A stretch of 64,000 nt of DNA, taken from positions 31,802,534-31,866,533 of the forward strand of contig OY726565.1 of assembly GCA_963383645.1 (NCBI GenBank). Direction: 5' to 3'. The notes under the pieces were generated by a model. It saw nothing but the letters and a program-made list of their open reading frames with translations. It was not told where the DNA came from and made no database searches. Positions 44,365 through 57,715 of this stretch are shown here, one piece after another (the first letter of the stretch is position 1; each line of letters starts with the position of its first letter). Origin of the DNA: Muscardinus avellanarius. Its lineage: Eukaryota > Chordata > Mammalia > Rodentia > Gliridae. The position numbers and the translations under genes are program-made.

Positions 44365-44492
44365 TTGTGGCACTGGATATTAAACCCAGAGGCATTCTAC
44401 CTTTGGGCTATACCCCATACATTTTTTATTTTTTTGTTTTGAAACAAGTCTCACCATGTTGCTCACAGGTATGCTCTACCATGCTTAGCACA
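44363..44492 (-). mobile_element. Truncated antisense SINE
   Basis: ID half GGCACTGGATATTAAACCCA, linker TTTTGTTTTGAAACAAG, shortened B1 half ending CTCTACCATGCTTAGC. Confidence 0.7.
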
Positions 44493-45449
44493 GAAAAATA
44501 TTTTTAAAAGGCACTTATCACAGTATGCACTCTATTTTTACTAATTATTGTTATTCCTTTATATTAAGTCATAAAAATCAGTCCATATAAATCATAAGAG
44601 TTTCTGTTTCTGACCATGATGGACTAAAAAGACAGACGTATTATTTTGCCATATACAAACAACAAAAAAAAGGATAAAATGCGGTGAACAACTGTTTTTA
44701 AACATTGAGTATAATACACCAATAAAATCACACACACACAAACACAAAAATAAAAACAAAAAATCATTGGGTTAAAGCCAGTGTAAGTCTGTGATTTCCG
44801 AGAGGAGGGAAACAAATGAAATTAATCTGGAGGCACATTCAGGACTGAGGTTTGGAAGGGGTATCCTAAGCAGAGCGAGTTGTCTCACTGAGGTAGGGAC
44901 TGATCGCAGAATTTAAGAAGACTCTTTCAGGTGAAAGTTACAAAGCAGAATTTTGAAAAAGAAAATTAGAAACAATTTAAAGCAATTTTCCTGAGCCTTT
45001 ACTGAAACTCAAATTGTGTACATACACGAGGAAACTTCACAAGGCCAGGCAAAGCAAAACCAGGGAGCTATCAGCTGACAATAAAAAGGAGATGTTTGAA
45101 CTCTGTTCAGCCAGAATGGAGAGTCTTTTATTATTGAAAAAATCATGGACAACTCAGGACAGCCGTGTCTTAGTACTAGGACTAAACAACATCTAGAATG
45201 ATGACTATTCTTGATTCATCCTTACATAGAATAAAGCAGGTCCCAAGAGATCAAGTGGTTCACACATAAACTCCATTCCAGTACAAATTTGAGTGCTCTT
45301 AAAGAAACTAGTTATTCATTGTCTTAACCCACAATGCTCAGTATTCATTTAAATATGACAAGACCCAAAGTAAGAGTGATCTGTGACCTGGAAAAAAATC
45401 AGTTGAAAGGAATTGCAGAAATGTTGAAATGATCACTCAAGGACTTTTA
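44493..45449. other. Unassigned sequence, no gene seen
   Basis: No recognised element apart from a short CACACA run at about 44729. Confidence 0.45.
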
Positions 45450-46145
45450 TTTATATGCTTTCTACTTTAAAATGACAAGTAAAGTTTGTATACATTTATA
45501 GTGTACAACATTATCTTTTGATACTTGTATATTGAGTCAAATGAGTAAACCAATCTATTTAACATACATATTATCTCACATAATATTTTTGTGGTGAGAG
45601 CATAAAATCTACTCTTAGTAATTTTTGAAACATATATTTACCATAACCACCATGATATACAATAGATCTCTTGACTTATTTCTCCTGTCTAAGTGAAATT
45701 TTGAATCCTTCGAAAAATATCTTGGCTACCTACCTACCCTTTATAGCTTCTGGTAACCACAATTCTATGCTTAACTTTCATGAGGTAAAATTATTTGGAT
45801 TCCACACATGAAGGAGATGAGGCAGTACTCGTAGTCTTTTTATGTCTGGCTTATTTCACTTATTTCACATGATGTTCTTTGTGTCCATCCATGTTGTCAG
45901 CAATGGCAGGATTTCATGCTTTTAAATGGCTGAATAATATTCTGTTGTATATATAGACCTCATTTTCTTTATCTCTACATCCACTAATGGGCATATCGGT
46001 TGCTTCCATATTCTGGCTATTGTGAATAGTGTTGCAGTAAATGTGGAGTACAGATATATTTTTGACATGCTAATCGGATTTTCCTTGGGCATATACCCAG
46101 TAGTAGAATTGCTGAATCACAGAGTAGCTCTGCTTTTTATTTTTT

Positions 46146-46356
46146 TAAATTTTATTTATTTATTTATTTATTTTTGGTGGTACTGGGGTTCCGGGAAACC
46201 CTTCTACCTCCGGGCTACACTCTCAGACCTATTTTATATTAGTTTTATTTGGAAACAGGGTCTCTTAAACCAGTGAGGCTGTCTTCAAACCTGTGCGATC
46301 CTCCTGTCTCGCCTCCCAAGCACGGGGATTACAAGCGTGCGCCACCACACCCGGCT
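46146..46356 (-). mobile_element. B1-dID SINE, GTTCCTGGAA-type, antisense, in L1
   Basis: An (ATTT)n tail, then GGTACTGGGGTTCCGGGAAA, to CACCACACCCGGC. Imperfect TSD TCTGCTTTTTATTTTTT (46129-46145) against TCTGTGTTTTATTTTTG (46357-46373). Confidence 0.88.
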
Positions 46357-46804
46357 TCTGTGTTTTATTTTTGAGGAACCTCCATAGAGTTTACCATAAT
46401 ATCTATACTAATATACACATAATGCAGTGCTAATTTACATTTCCACCAATGATATGTAAAAGTTCCCCCTCTTCTGCTAGCATTTGTTGTTTTCTCTTTG
46501 GGATGAGGTGATATCTCAGTGTAGTTAGGAGTTATATTTTCTCCCATTTGGTAGGTTTCCTCTTGATCTGTTAATTTAATCTATTTTGAGCTTACTTTTA
46601 TATATAGTGTGAGACAGGGTATAATTTAATTATTTTGCATGTGAATATCCAGTTTTCCCCATGAATTTACTGAAGAAACTTCTTTCTTAACTGTGTAGTC
46701 TTGACATCTTTGTCAAAAATCAATTGATTATAGATGCATGCATTTATATCTAGGCCCTGTATTCTATTTCGTTGGTTTATGTATTTTTTTTCCTACTATC
46801 ATAT

Positions 46805-47034
46805 TTTTGTTAGTTTGTTTGTTTGTTTGTTTTTTGTGAGTCTGGGGATGGAACCCAGGGGCATTTGACCTCTGAGCCACGCCCCCTGCTCCATTTTTAT
46901 TCTTTATTTTGAAACAGGGTCTCACCAAATTGCAGAGGGCCTCACTAAGTAGCTGAGGCTGTCCCCGAACCACGATCCTCCTGTCTCAGCCTCCCAAATA
47001 CTGGGATTGCAAGCGTGCACCACCACGCCCGGCT
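46805..47034 (-). mobile_element. B1-dID SINE, antisense, in L1
   Basis: A (GTTT)n tail, GAGTCTGGGGATGGAACCCA, ending CACCACCACGCCCGGCTC. Low divergence. Confidence 0.9.
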
Positions 47035-47263
47035 CTGTCATGCTGTTTTGATGACTTTTGCTTTGTAGTAAATCTTGAAAGCAGGAGTGTGATGCCTCTA
47101 ATTTTATTATTTTTCTGAAGATTACTTTGGCTATCCAATATCTCCTTTAATTTCATATCAAATTTTGGATTGAATTTTCTATTCTGTGAAAAATATCCTT
47201 GGAATTTTAATAGGACTACATCAAATCTGTAGGTTGATTTGAGAAGTATAAATTTTTAAGTAA

Positions 47264-47480
47264 TGTTAAACATACTTTATTATTAAATAATAAACATATT
47301 AAATAATATGTTATAATATTATAACATATATATGTTATAATATATGTTATAATATTATAACATATTAAATAATATGTTATAATATGTTATAATATTAAAT
47401 AATATGTTATAATATTAAATAAATAATATAAATAAATATATTAAAATAAACATACTTTATTATTATTAAACATACCTTGT
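47264..47480. repeat. AT-rich palindromic repeat cluster
   Basis: Repeated TTAAATAATATGTTATAATA and self-complementary ATATGTTATAATATTATAACATAT-type units. Likely a local expansion of an L1 segment and able to form hairpins. Confidence 0.85.
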
Positions 47481-48545
47481 ATTATTTTATTCTTCCACTC
47501 CACAAATGCAAGGTATTATACAATATATTTGTGAATTTTACAATTTTATTTATCAATGCTTTATAGTTTTCAATGTGCAGATAGATCTCTCACCTTTTTA
47601 ATTATAATTATTCATATTTATTTTTGATAATTATTATAAACAGAATAATAAATAAATAAATAAAATAAATAATGATTTATTTTTTTGTATAGTTCACTTA
47701 GTGTATAGAAATGCTACTGACTTTTCTATGTTGATTTTGTAGCCTTTAATCTTTCAAAATTTATGAATTCTGCTAAATTTTGTAGAATCTTTAAGGTTTC
47801 CTAAATATAAGCCTCCAGTTTTTCAGTTTAGTATGCTATGTATAGTCTTGTTATATCTGGCATTTTTTGTGTTAGGGTATTTTCTTTTATATTTAATTTT
47901 TGAGAGTTTTTATCATGCAAAGATGTTGAATATTGTCAAACGTACTTTCTTCCTCTAATGATATATTTGGGATTTAGAGTACCAATGCAGTGTATCACAT
48001 TTTTTAATTTGCCTATATTGAACCATCTTTGTATCCCAGGGATAAAATCCAATTAATCTTGGTGAATAATCCTTCTAATGTGCTTTTAAATTTGGTTTGC
48101 TAGCAGTTTGTTGAAAATTTTTGCATCTATGTTCAACAGAGATATTGGCCTATAGTTTTTTTTTTCCCCTTGTATTATTTTTATTTAGCTTTGGTATAAA
48201 AATGAGGTTGAGCATATTACTTCCTCTTTATTTTTTTGGAACAAATTAATAAGGGCTGGTGTTAATTCTTTAAATACCTGATAAAATTCCGTAGCAAAAG
48301 CATCAGGTGCTGGGAATTGTTTGATTGGAAGCTCTTTAGTATTGATTCAATGTCATTACTTGTTACTGGTTTATTCAGAAGGTCTATTTCTTCATGATTC
48401 AGTCTTGGGTAAATTGTATCTAGGAATTTAGGAATCTAGGAATTTATCCATTTCTTCTAGGTCTTCTACTTTGTTGGTTTATAAGTTCTTCATAGTTATC
48501 TCATTTTTGTTCATATTTCTATTGTCAATTGTAATGTCTCTTCTT

Positions 48546-49122
48546 CATTGTTTTATGTAAACTTTCTTTATTTCAAAGTTAATTTAGTTAAATTACAAGA
48601 CTCCTTAAGCACACTTTTTTAGAGAAAATCTGCGTTATGTAGCTCTTTCAGCTATAATTCAATGCTATGATGAAGGAGCCTTACTGATGTGGTGGTATAA
48701 GAGAGAGAAGATTTCATAATTGTATAATTAGATTTTAGCCTTTTTGCTAGCCCTTATCACTAGGCTGTAAGCTTAACAAATGTTTCTTAACCTTTTTTCT
48801 TTCAGCTTTTTAGGTGACATAGGAAAGTTAAAGAGGGCTGAAAAAGGGATAATTTTCACTTCTTCCAGATGAAACAATAACAGTATGATCCTTTCCCTTA
48901 GAGGGCAGGTGTTTCCTAAGATGGATGCTGTCAGCATTCATCTCATGATCATCTCACGGTGATTCTTCTTCCCGTACCAGCGCTAAAGTCTATGCTGTGA
49001 GAACCTGATGATATTCCTAGAGGTAAAACCAACAAAGGTATGGAAGGATGCCCCTATAATACCACAAATACCCAAAGTTGCTTCCTGTTATGTTAATCCA
49101 CACTCAGCCTCCAGCCTTTCTT
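48546..49122. other. Unassigned sequence, no gene seen
   Basis: No recognised element between the antisense L1 and the SINE that hosts the EEF1A1 copy. Confidence 0.45.
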
Positions 49123-49138
49123 TAAAATTACAATTTAA

Positions 49139-49274
49139 GCTGGGCGTGGTGGCACACGCTTGTAATCCCAGCATTCAGGAGGCTGAGACCAGAGGATTAC
49201 AGTTCTTGGACAGCCTCAGCTACTTAGTGAGGCCCTCTGTAACTCAGTGAGACCTGGTTTCAAGAAAAGAATAA
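49139..49274 (+). mobile_element. B1-dID SINE, left piece (host of EEF1A1 copy)
   Basis: B1 half from GCTGGGCGTGGTGGCACACG to the linker TTTCAAGAAAAGAATAA. The SINE's own 16-bp TSD TAAAATTACAATTTAA lies at 49123-49138 and 51242-51257, so it spans the whole EEF1A1 insertion. The right piece is at 51142-51241. Confidence 0.93.
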
Positions 49275-51141
<1,867 letters not shown>

Positions 51142-51205
51142 AAAATAGGTCAGGGGGTGTAGCTCGGAGGTCGAATGCCCCTGAGTTCCATTCCCAGACC
51201 CGCAA

Positions 51206-51241
<36 letters not shown>
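51142..51241 (+). mobile_element. B1-dID SINE, right piece
   Basis: The rest of the linker and the ID half (GGGGGTGTAGCTCGGAGGTCG, GAGTTCCATTCCCAGACC), then an (AATA)n tail from 51203. It completes the SINE begun at 49139. Confidence 0.93.
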
Positions 51242-51244
<3 letters not shown>

Positions 51245-51245
51245 A
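51203..51245. repeat. (AATA)n tetranucleotide tail
   Basis: About ten AAAT units forming the SINE tail. Confidence 0.9.
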
Positions 51246-51489
51246 ATTACAATTTAACAGTTTCTACTAGTTTATGGATTAAGATGTTCTACTTGTGATA
51301 AGCAGATATTAACTCTGAATTTCTAAATTCACCCATATCTTTGAATTATGAAGTGACAGTTGGCAAACTACCCCTAATGAAGCCAAGGACAGTTGATTTT
51401 CAGTGTAGCTTTTTCTTATTCCAAGTAGGAAAGTGATGTCTTCTAAGCACCTTACATGTTGAAGATGAAATGAAAAATTTGTACTTTAT

Positions 51490-51862
51490 TCATAAGAAAT
51501 ATACCCAAAATTGATAGGTTCAAAATAAAAAGATCATAAAAGAAATACCACAAACACTAATCCTAAGAAAGCTAAAGTAACTATATTAGTATCAAATGAG
51601 TAGATCTCAGAACAAGGAATATTTCTAGGAATAAAGAGGAACATATTTCATAATGATAAATAAATTCAAGACATACAATCCATTAAGTGTCTATGCACCA
51701 AATAACAGAACTTTGAAATATTCATTGTAAAAGTTGAAAGGGAAAAGAAATAAATCCACAATGACAGTTGGAAACTTCAACACTCCATTTTCAGCATAGT
51801 TTTGAAGATAGAAAATTAATAAGGGTATAGAAATCTTGACTTGAGAAAGCTCATCAACTTAT
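51490..51862 (+). mobile_element. Old L1 ORF2 piece 1 (endonuclease region)
   Basis: CAATCCATTAAGTGTCTATGC, ACCAAATAACAGAACTT, GACAGTTGGAAACTTCAACAC and AAAATTAATAAGGGTATAGAAA follow the order of the L1 ORF2 endonuclease region. Decayed. It continues at 52186. Confidence 0.62.
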
Positions 51863-52185
51863 TTGATCTTGTGTCTTGTCTGTTCAGGCTGCATGAAGTA
51901 CCAGAGTCTGGGTAGTTTATAAACGTAAATTGATTTTTCATGGTCCTAGAATCGGGACAGTGTAAAATTAAGGTGATGATAGTTCAGTATGTGAGTTTCC
52001 TTTTTAGCTTATAGATTCTACTTTCTTTCTGTTTCATATGGTGGGAGAGACAAGGCAACTCTCAATGGTTCTTCATGATGTGATCACTCTATAAATACCC
52101 TTCCTCTCAAGATCATCACATTAGTGGCTAGGGCTTAATATAGAAACTGGAGGGGAGAGCAAATATTCAGAACACAGCAGCGTGA
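51863..52185 (-). mobile_element. MaLR-like LTR inserted in the old L1, antisense
   Basis: CTGTTCAGGCTGCATGAAGTACC, GTCTGGGTAGTTTATAAACG, CATATGGTGGGAGAGACAAGG and TCATCACATTAGTGGCTAGGG match the same LTR type as 17395-17715. The L1 resumes directly after it. Confidence 0.45.
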
Positions 52186-52517
52186 CATTCAGAGAATCCT
52201 CTATCCATCAACAGGAAAATGCACTTTCTTCCGAAGTTTCTGTAAAGCACTCACTGGCGCAGATCATATACTTTGAAATGAATCAAATGAATCAAATCTC
52301 AGTAAGTTCAAAGGGATTAAAATCAGAGCATATTCTTTGACAACTATAGAATTAAATCGAAATCAATAACCAAGAGTAGTTAGAAAAGTATCAGTCATTT
52401 AGAAGTAAAATAATATTCGCTAAATAACTATGAGCCATTAGAAAATATTTGAACTATTAAGCATGTGTGGGATGCAGATAAATCAGTACTTAGAGAAAAA
52501 AATGTTTATAGTTCTAA
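52186..52517 (+). mobile_element. Old L1 ORF2 piece 2
   Basis: Continues L1: AGTTCAAAGGGATTAAAATC, GACAACTATAGAATTAAATCG, ATTAGAAAATATTTGAACT, TGTGGGATGCAGATAAATCAG. Confidence 0.65.
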
Positions 52518-53104
52518 GGTGTTTTTCTTTTTAGGGTAGACAATAAAAGGCTTCATTGGTAGGTTCCACAGGAGGATCTGCAAGTGGAATAAAGGAGAGG
52601 GGTGTCTAAAAAGGGGATCTAGTCTGCTGCAGAGTCTCTTCTTATATTTCCCAGAAATTCCACCCCTTTTCGTGCATTGTAGTAATTTGGTTTTTGCGAC
52701 TGTTCAAGATTTTTTTTGGAAAGCTTCTCTCTGTCCTTTTGTCTGCCCTGCATATTCCTAGCTAGCTACCTAGCATTCTCCACTCAAGAGATGGAGGCCC
52801 TGAAATCATTTAGGGAGCATGAGTGATGGTCCTTCTTCTGCTGTTTCCTCGAGCTGAACAGGGATGTAGATATGCCAGGGCCTCCTGCTCTTGCTCACTG
52901 TTAGGGCAAAGCATGCTGGGACACGAGAAGCCCCTCTTAGAAGGCAAATTGGTCCAGGAGTCCTTGATTGTAGTCCATATTCACTGTAGACAGAGATTGG
53001 CAGTGCAACCTAAGTTTTATTTGAAGTTTGACAGGTTGGAATAGGGAAGTTCTAATTCTAGATAAAAAGAGTAATGCATCAGTCCTTTTAGGTTGAGAAG
53101 TTAG
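52518..53104. other. Unidentified 0.6-kb insertion in the old L1
   Basis: Higher-GC block with no L1 similarity, breaking the L1 reading order between 52517 and 53105. No obvious TSD. Open stretches of 60-73 codons are unremarkable. It could be an LTR or other unrecognised repeat. Confidence 0.4.
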
Positions 53105-53345
53105 TAACAAGAAGACAAAAATCAAAATAACTCGAATTAAGTAAAAGGAATAAAGGAAGAATAGTAAATGTAAGCAAACAATAGAAATATCAAATTAAAC
53201 TGAAAGCTGGTTTTAATAAAAAGCAGTAAACTTATAAACTCTGATTAATCAAGCAAAAAAGAATAAGGATATACCACTAATATAATAAATTAAAAAAAAT
53301 ATCAGTACAGAATAATCTATGTTCTCAATATTAAAACATAATAAG
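53105..53345 (+). mobile_element. Old L1 ORF2 piece 3
   Basis: AACAATAGAAATATCAAATTAAAC, TGAAAGCTGGTTTTAATAAAAAG and TACCACTAATATAATAAATT are L1 blocks in order. Confidence 0.6.
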
Positions 53346-53346
53346 A

Positions 53347-53487
53347 GGCCAGGTATGGTGGTGTATGCTTGTGATCCCAGGACTTGGGAGCTCATAACAG
53401 AAAGATCTTGGGTTCAAAACCAGCCTTGGAAAAATAGCGAGACTCTCAGAAACTTAGTGAGACCTTGTTTCCAAATAAGTAAAAATC
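53347..53487 (+). mobile_element. SINE fragment 1 of a tandem cluster
   Basis: B1-like GCCAGGTATGGTGGTGTATGC. Truncated in the linker at TTTCCAAATAAGT. Confidence 0.75.
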
Positions 53488-53489
53488 TG

Positions 53490-53677
53490 AACATGGTGCA
53501 TGCTTGTGATTCCAGTACTTGGGAGGCAGAGACAGGAGGACTGGAGTTCTGGAGCCAGCCTCAGCTACTTAGTGAGGCCCTCTTGACTTAGTGAGACTTT
53601 GTTTCAAAACAAAGAATAAAAAATAGGGCTGTGGGCGTAGCTCAGAGGTAGAATGCCCCTGGGTTTTATCCCTAGTG

Positions 53678-53712
<35 letters not shown>
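53490..53712 (+). mobile_element. B1-dID SINE 2 of the cluster, (CA)n tail
   Basis: GAACATGGTGCATGCTTGTG, linker AAAACAAAGAATAAAAAATAG, ID half GGCGTAGCTCAGAGGTAGAATG, then about 14 CA units (53683-53711). Confidence 0.85.
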
Positions 53713-53715
<3 letters not shown>

Positions 53716-53716
<1 letters not shown>

Positions 53717-53745
53717 CAACAACAACAACAACAACAACAACAAAA
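53716..53745. repeat. (AAC)n repeat
   Basis: About nine AAC units between two SINEs. Confidence 0.9.
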
Positions 53746-53747
53746 AC

Positions 53748-53935
53748 AGCCTGGTGTGGTGACACTCAACATTCAGGAGGCAGAGACCAGAGGATCACAG
53801 TTTATGGACAGATTCAGTTACCTAGAGAGGCCCTTTGTAACTCAGTGAGACCCTGTTTCAAAAATAAAAATACTAAAAAATAGGGCTGGGGTGTACCTCA
53901 AAGGTAGAATGCCCCTTGGTTCTGTCCCCGGTACC

Positions 53936-53968
<33 letters not shown>
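53748..53968 (+). mobile_element. B1-dID SINE 3 of the cluster
   Basis: GCCTGGTGTGGTGACACTC, ID half GGGGTGTACCTCAAAGGTAG, CTGTCCCCGGTACCGC, followed by A30. Confidence 0.87.
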
Positions 53969-53971
<3 letters not shown>

Positions 53972-54030
53972 GGCTGGAGAGGTAGAATGCCTCTGGGTTC
54001 AATTCTCAGCACCAAGAGGAAAAAAAAAAA
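53969..54030 (+). mobile_element. Stand-alone ID-like piece, end of cluster
   Basis: CAGGCTGGAGAGGTAGAATGC and GGGTTCAATTCTCAGCACC with an A-rich tail and no B1 half. Either a 5'-truncated SINE or a duplicated ID half. Confidence 0.65.
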
Positions 54031-54047
54031 ATCAAAAACACAAAAAG

Positions 54048-54978
54048 AAAATATTTATTTGCATCTCTCTGATTGCTACTGATGTTGAGAAATTTTTCAT
54101 ACATTTATTGCCATTTGAATTTCTTCTTTTTTGTTCACTTGACCACTTTTTGATTGAGTTGTTTTCTTAGTGCTGAGTTTCTTACTTCACCTAATTCCAA
54201 CTAGAATGGTAATCATTCAAAACACAAACAACAACAAATGCTGGCAAGGATGTAGAGCTGTGGGAACTCTAATACATTGTTGGTGGGATTGCAAATTAAT
54301 GTAACCTCTTTGGAAAACAGTATGGAGTATCCTCAGAAGAATGGGAATGAACCCATTATATGATCCAGCAATACTACTTCTGGGTATCTACTCAAAAGAA
54401 TAGAAACCCAAATACCAAACTAATTCATGTGTATCCATGTTCATAGTCACACAGCATACAATTGCCAAACTGTGGAACCAGCCAAGATGTCCATCAACAG
54501 ATGAATGGATTACAAAACTATGGGATATGTACACAATACAATTTTACTCAGCCATAAAGAAAAATAAAATGATGCTATTTAGAGGGAAATGGATGGAACT
54601 GGAGAACATTAAGTGAGATTAGGCAGTCACAAGAAGTAAAAAATTGAATGTACTCCCTAATATGTGGAAGCTAGGGAGAGAAAGGTCATAGAAGGAACTC
54701 TAGATGAGAAAGGAGAAACCATAGATGAGCAAATAAGGAGGCCTAACTGAGGGGGATGGGAGGGAAGAAGAGGGAAAATCCCTAATGTACATGATGTACA
54801 TTCACAAACATATCAATCACTAAGCCAAACATGAGAAGGAGGGAAGGGAGAGGCAATGGGATGGGAATTGAGGAAGGGCTAAGTGCATGAGTTGCATGAT
54901 GTGTGCATGTATGCCTCTACCGTCTTGTATTCCATTAAGATGTATGACTCAGTGCACCAATAAATAAATTAAAAATAA
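54048..54978 (+). mobile_element. Twin-primed L1
   Basis: An inverted segment (about 54055-54180; TGCATCTCTCTGATTGCTACT in antisense) meets a sense segment from AATTCCAACTAGAATGGTAATC through the ORF2 end (TGGTGGGATTGCAAATTAATG, GATGTCCATCAACAGATGAATGG), the G-rich 3' UTR and TATGACTCAGTGCACCAAT plus an A-rich end. AATATTTAT near both ends may be the TSD. The sense part is the best-preserved L1 tail in the window but holds no intact ORF. Confidence 0.75.
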
Positions 54979-54999
54979 TATTTATGATTAAATTTATGT

Positions 55000-55790
55000 C
55001 AATAAGTGTGATTTCTATGACAAAACAGGTTATTTGAAAGATATTTATTTCTATATTAGACTTTAAAATAAAAAATCTAAATATTCCTTTATCTATTAAA
55101 ATTTGAATTTCTAACTATAAACTTTCATTCAGAAAATCCAGGCCTGGGTAAGTGATTTCACATACTTAATAGAAAATATTACTAATAGTATACAAACCTT
55201 TTGAAGAAGCAGAGGAATAAAATATACTCCCACACTCATTTTATGAGGGCAGCATAATGAACACCTGTAGAAGAGAAAGAACGATGTGTTAATCTTAATA
55301 GATGCAGAAAAAGCATTTAGAAAAAGTAGGTTAAAAAAAACTCAGTGAACTAGGAATAGAAAGGAACTTTCTCAGCCTAATAAAATCTATAAATTCCTGA
55401 AACTAATGTCCCACTTAATAGTCAATGATTTCTTAAGATTGGGAACAAGTAGATCTCTACTCACTATTTTTATCCAGTATTGTACTGAAAGTCCTAGCCA
55501 TTTCATGCAAGGACAGAAAATTAAATAAAACACATATAGAATATAAAGAGAATTAAAACTTTTTTACTTAAAACATGATAATAAATTTGGAAAATCACAA
55601 GGAACTATCAATATGCTACTAGAACTCTTAAGTGAGTTTAAAAAGTTTCCAGAATATCAGCTCAATAGTGAAAAAAAATCAATTGTATTTCTAAATACTA
55701 ACAACAAAATCTATCATTTACAATTGTGTCCAAAACGAAATTAATAGAGGTGAATTTAACACCTGAACAATAATAATAAAACCATCAGAT
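55000..55790 (+). mobile_element. Old L1 ORF2 piece 4 (reverse-transcriptase region)
   Basis: TCTTAATAGATGCAGAAAAAGC, ACTAGGAATAGAAAGGAAC, TTGTACTGAAAGTCCTAGCCA and TTGTATTTCTAAATACTAAC are in L1 order. Together with the pieces from 51490 it outlines one old L1 broken by a MaLR, an unknown insert, a SINE cluster and a twin-primed L1. Confidence 0.65.
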
Positions 55791-56861
55791 TTACAGAATG
55801 GGTGTGCCTTGCTTAGTTTACTTGTCTGCAGTAGAAGACATGTCCAAAAGTACAACTGATAACAACCAGGATCATGATACACAGAATCTAAAATACTGGC
55901 TCACTTATAACCAATCATGGATAACTGCCCTGTCTCAAACAAACGGTGACATAGTCTCATTTAAGTCTGCTTACCTGGATCTGTTCTCATTCTTCTGCAC
56001 ACTTTTAGACAGGTTGATCTGGATTGAAGTAAGAAAACACAAGACAATCTGCCCCCAGAAGTCCAATTACTGCAGTGGATGAACTGGTGGAGGGAGCCCT
56101 AGCATAGCCATGGCACTAAATTAGATTCTAGGCAGGTGGGATGGGAACAGGAAGCTTAGTTACAAAATCTTTCTCCTGAGTGTCTCTGAAAAATCGGATC
56201 TATTTTCTCCAAACATTGTAAGTCTTTTTGGTGATAAATTCTGCAGTCTCTATTATCTACCTCTCACACCTGTATTAGAAAGATAAATATTGCTTCTGAA
56301 ACACATGTGAGATCATTTAGTGTTTACTTTTTGAAATATATACTTTTCACTTGAGGAACTCATAAACAATATTGGAAACAATTCTTCTATTAAAAAATAT
56401 TGCTAAGAATTAGCCTTAGAAGTTAACCTTCCTACTGTCTCTAGCTCAGCCACTTCATCTTTAGAAACATCTATTTCTGATTACCAATTTGATGAAAACA
56501 GTTCTAACAACACAAAACCACACTAAAGTTTTCTCTAAACATTTGGCTTTGTAACCTCATGAGAGTATTTCTTGTGCAATTACTTGGGGTGGTTCGCACA
56601 GACATCTGAGTTGGCACATAGCCTTCATTAGTATTCTAAACATTCTTGGGGGTTAGATAAATGCTGGGGCAATCTGCAATAGATACATCTAATTATCTTC
56701 TTGCTGTAGCATATAGACCAGAACTAATGTCAGTCTTTCCTCACACACAAGGGGAATCTTGACAATGACTGGATGTGGAAATAAAATATTAAATTGAATG
56801 TGGGATTTAATTTCCATGAGTTTATGAGTCATACCTAAAATATTTAGGGAAAAGAGTATAT
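55791..56861. other. Unassigned sequence, no gene seen
   Basis: A 94-codon open stretch (55798-56082, plus) shows no known domain. No repeat recognised. Confidence 0.4.
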
Positions 56862-56865
56862 ATAT

Positions 56866-56866
56866 A

Positions 56867-56911
<45 letters not shown>
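56866..56911. repeat. (TG)n microsatellite
   Basis: About 22 GT units, next to a short ATATAT run. It is followed by a short SINE-like remnant (ATTGGTGTCCTGGGAAG). Confidence 0.93.
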
Positions 56912-56912
<1 letters not shown>

Positions 56913-57414
56913 TGGTGTCCTGGGAAGTTTCTCCACCTCCAAAAAGAGTTATAAGGCAGCAAGTTCATTACTAGAGTTTGTAATTATTTATTCTTCTTAC
57001 ATTTTCCACGTGCAAATGGAACAGAAGACTAGACTTTCTTCTGTGTAGCAAGATTCTAAATTAAACTGAAATTCAAGTAAATGTAACTTTCAATTAATTT
57101 CTTCCCTCCCTAACTCTCCTTGTACTTACAGCCTCTCTTACTAATTCCTTCTTTTATTTTTTTAATCATATTAAGTACTTAAATTAAGGTAAAAACAGAA
57201 TGAGAATATAGAAAAGCCAAATGAAAAAGTAATTAAAATAATAAATTCTCTATGTAAAGTCTTGATATTGGTAGATTCTGGCAGGACAACACCTTTGATG
57301 CTATCCCACGAAAAGTAAAATTAGCATGAAAACTTCAGGGTCTATAGGGTAGGGTCCAGAATCACACACAATTATTTGACCATTATAAGATATTTCCAAA
57401 AATAGGAGTGTGTT

Positions 57415-57715
57415 TCTATACTGCTGTGGCTTAAGTGTCCCTTCTAAAGCTCATGTCAGGATTTCATTGGCATTGTGAATTCAAAGGTGTAACCTTTAAG
57501 AAGTGACTAGGTCTTGAAGCTCTGCCATTCTGAACAGGTTAATATCCTCTTCACAGGAGTGGGTTGGTAATCTTGAAAGAGGGTTTGTTATAAATTTGAT
57601 GTCCTGTGCTCTCCAATTCTCTTTTTTCCCCAAGAAAAATTTTCTCCTTTTAATAAAAATTTCCAGGAAGAAAAATAGAATTTTCTGATGGAACATTAAC
57701 TAATACATTAACTTA
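57415..57715 (+). mobile_element. MaLR-like LTR, 5' half
   Basis: CCCTTCTAAAGCTCATGTCAGG, GGTGTAACCTTTAAGAAGTGAC, TAGGTCTTGAAGCTCTGCCAT and AGGAGTGGGTTGGTAATCTTG follow the 5' half of a MaLR-type LTR. A 3'-half-like piece is at 58346-58590, so the two may be one LTR split by later SINEs. Confidence 0.45.

Larger units (their letters stand above)
45450..48545 (-). mobile_element. Long old L1 (L1M-like), antisense
   Basis: From an L1M-like 3' UTR at the left (TTTATAGTGTACAACATTATC) through distal ORF2 (ATACCCAGTAGTAGAATTGCTG, TATTCTGGCTATTGTGAATAG) into the reverse-transcriptase region (TTGAACCATCTTTGTATCCC, CCTATAGTTTTTTTTTTCCCC) near 48.5 kb. It is interrupted by SINEs at 46146-46356 and 46805-47034 and by an AT-rich expansion at 47264-47480. 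Many stops and indels. Confidence 0.75.

Noticed and set aside
55798..56082. 94-codon open frame as a small gene
   Set aside because: No recognisable domain, no splice or promoter context, next to decayed L1, and length within chance expectation.
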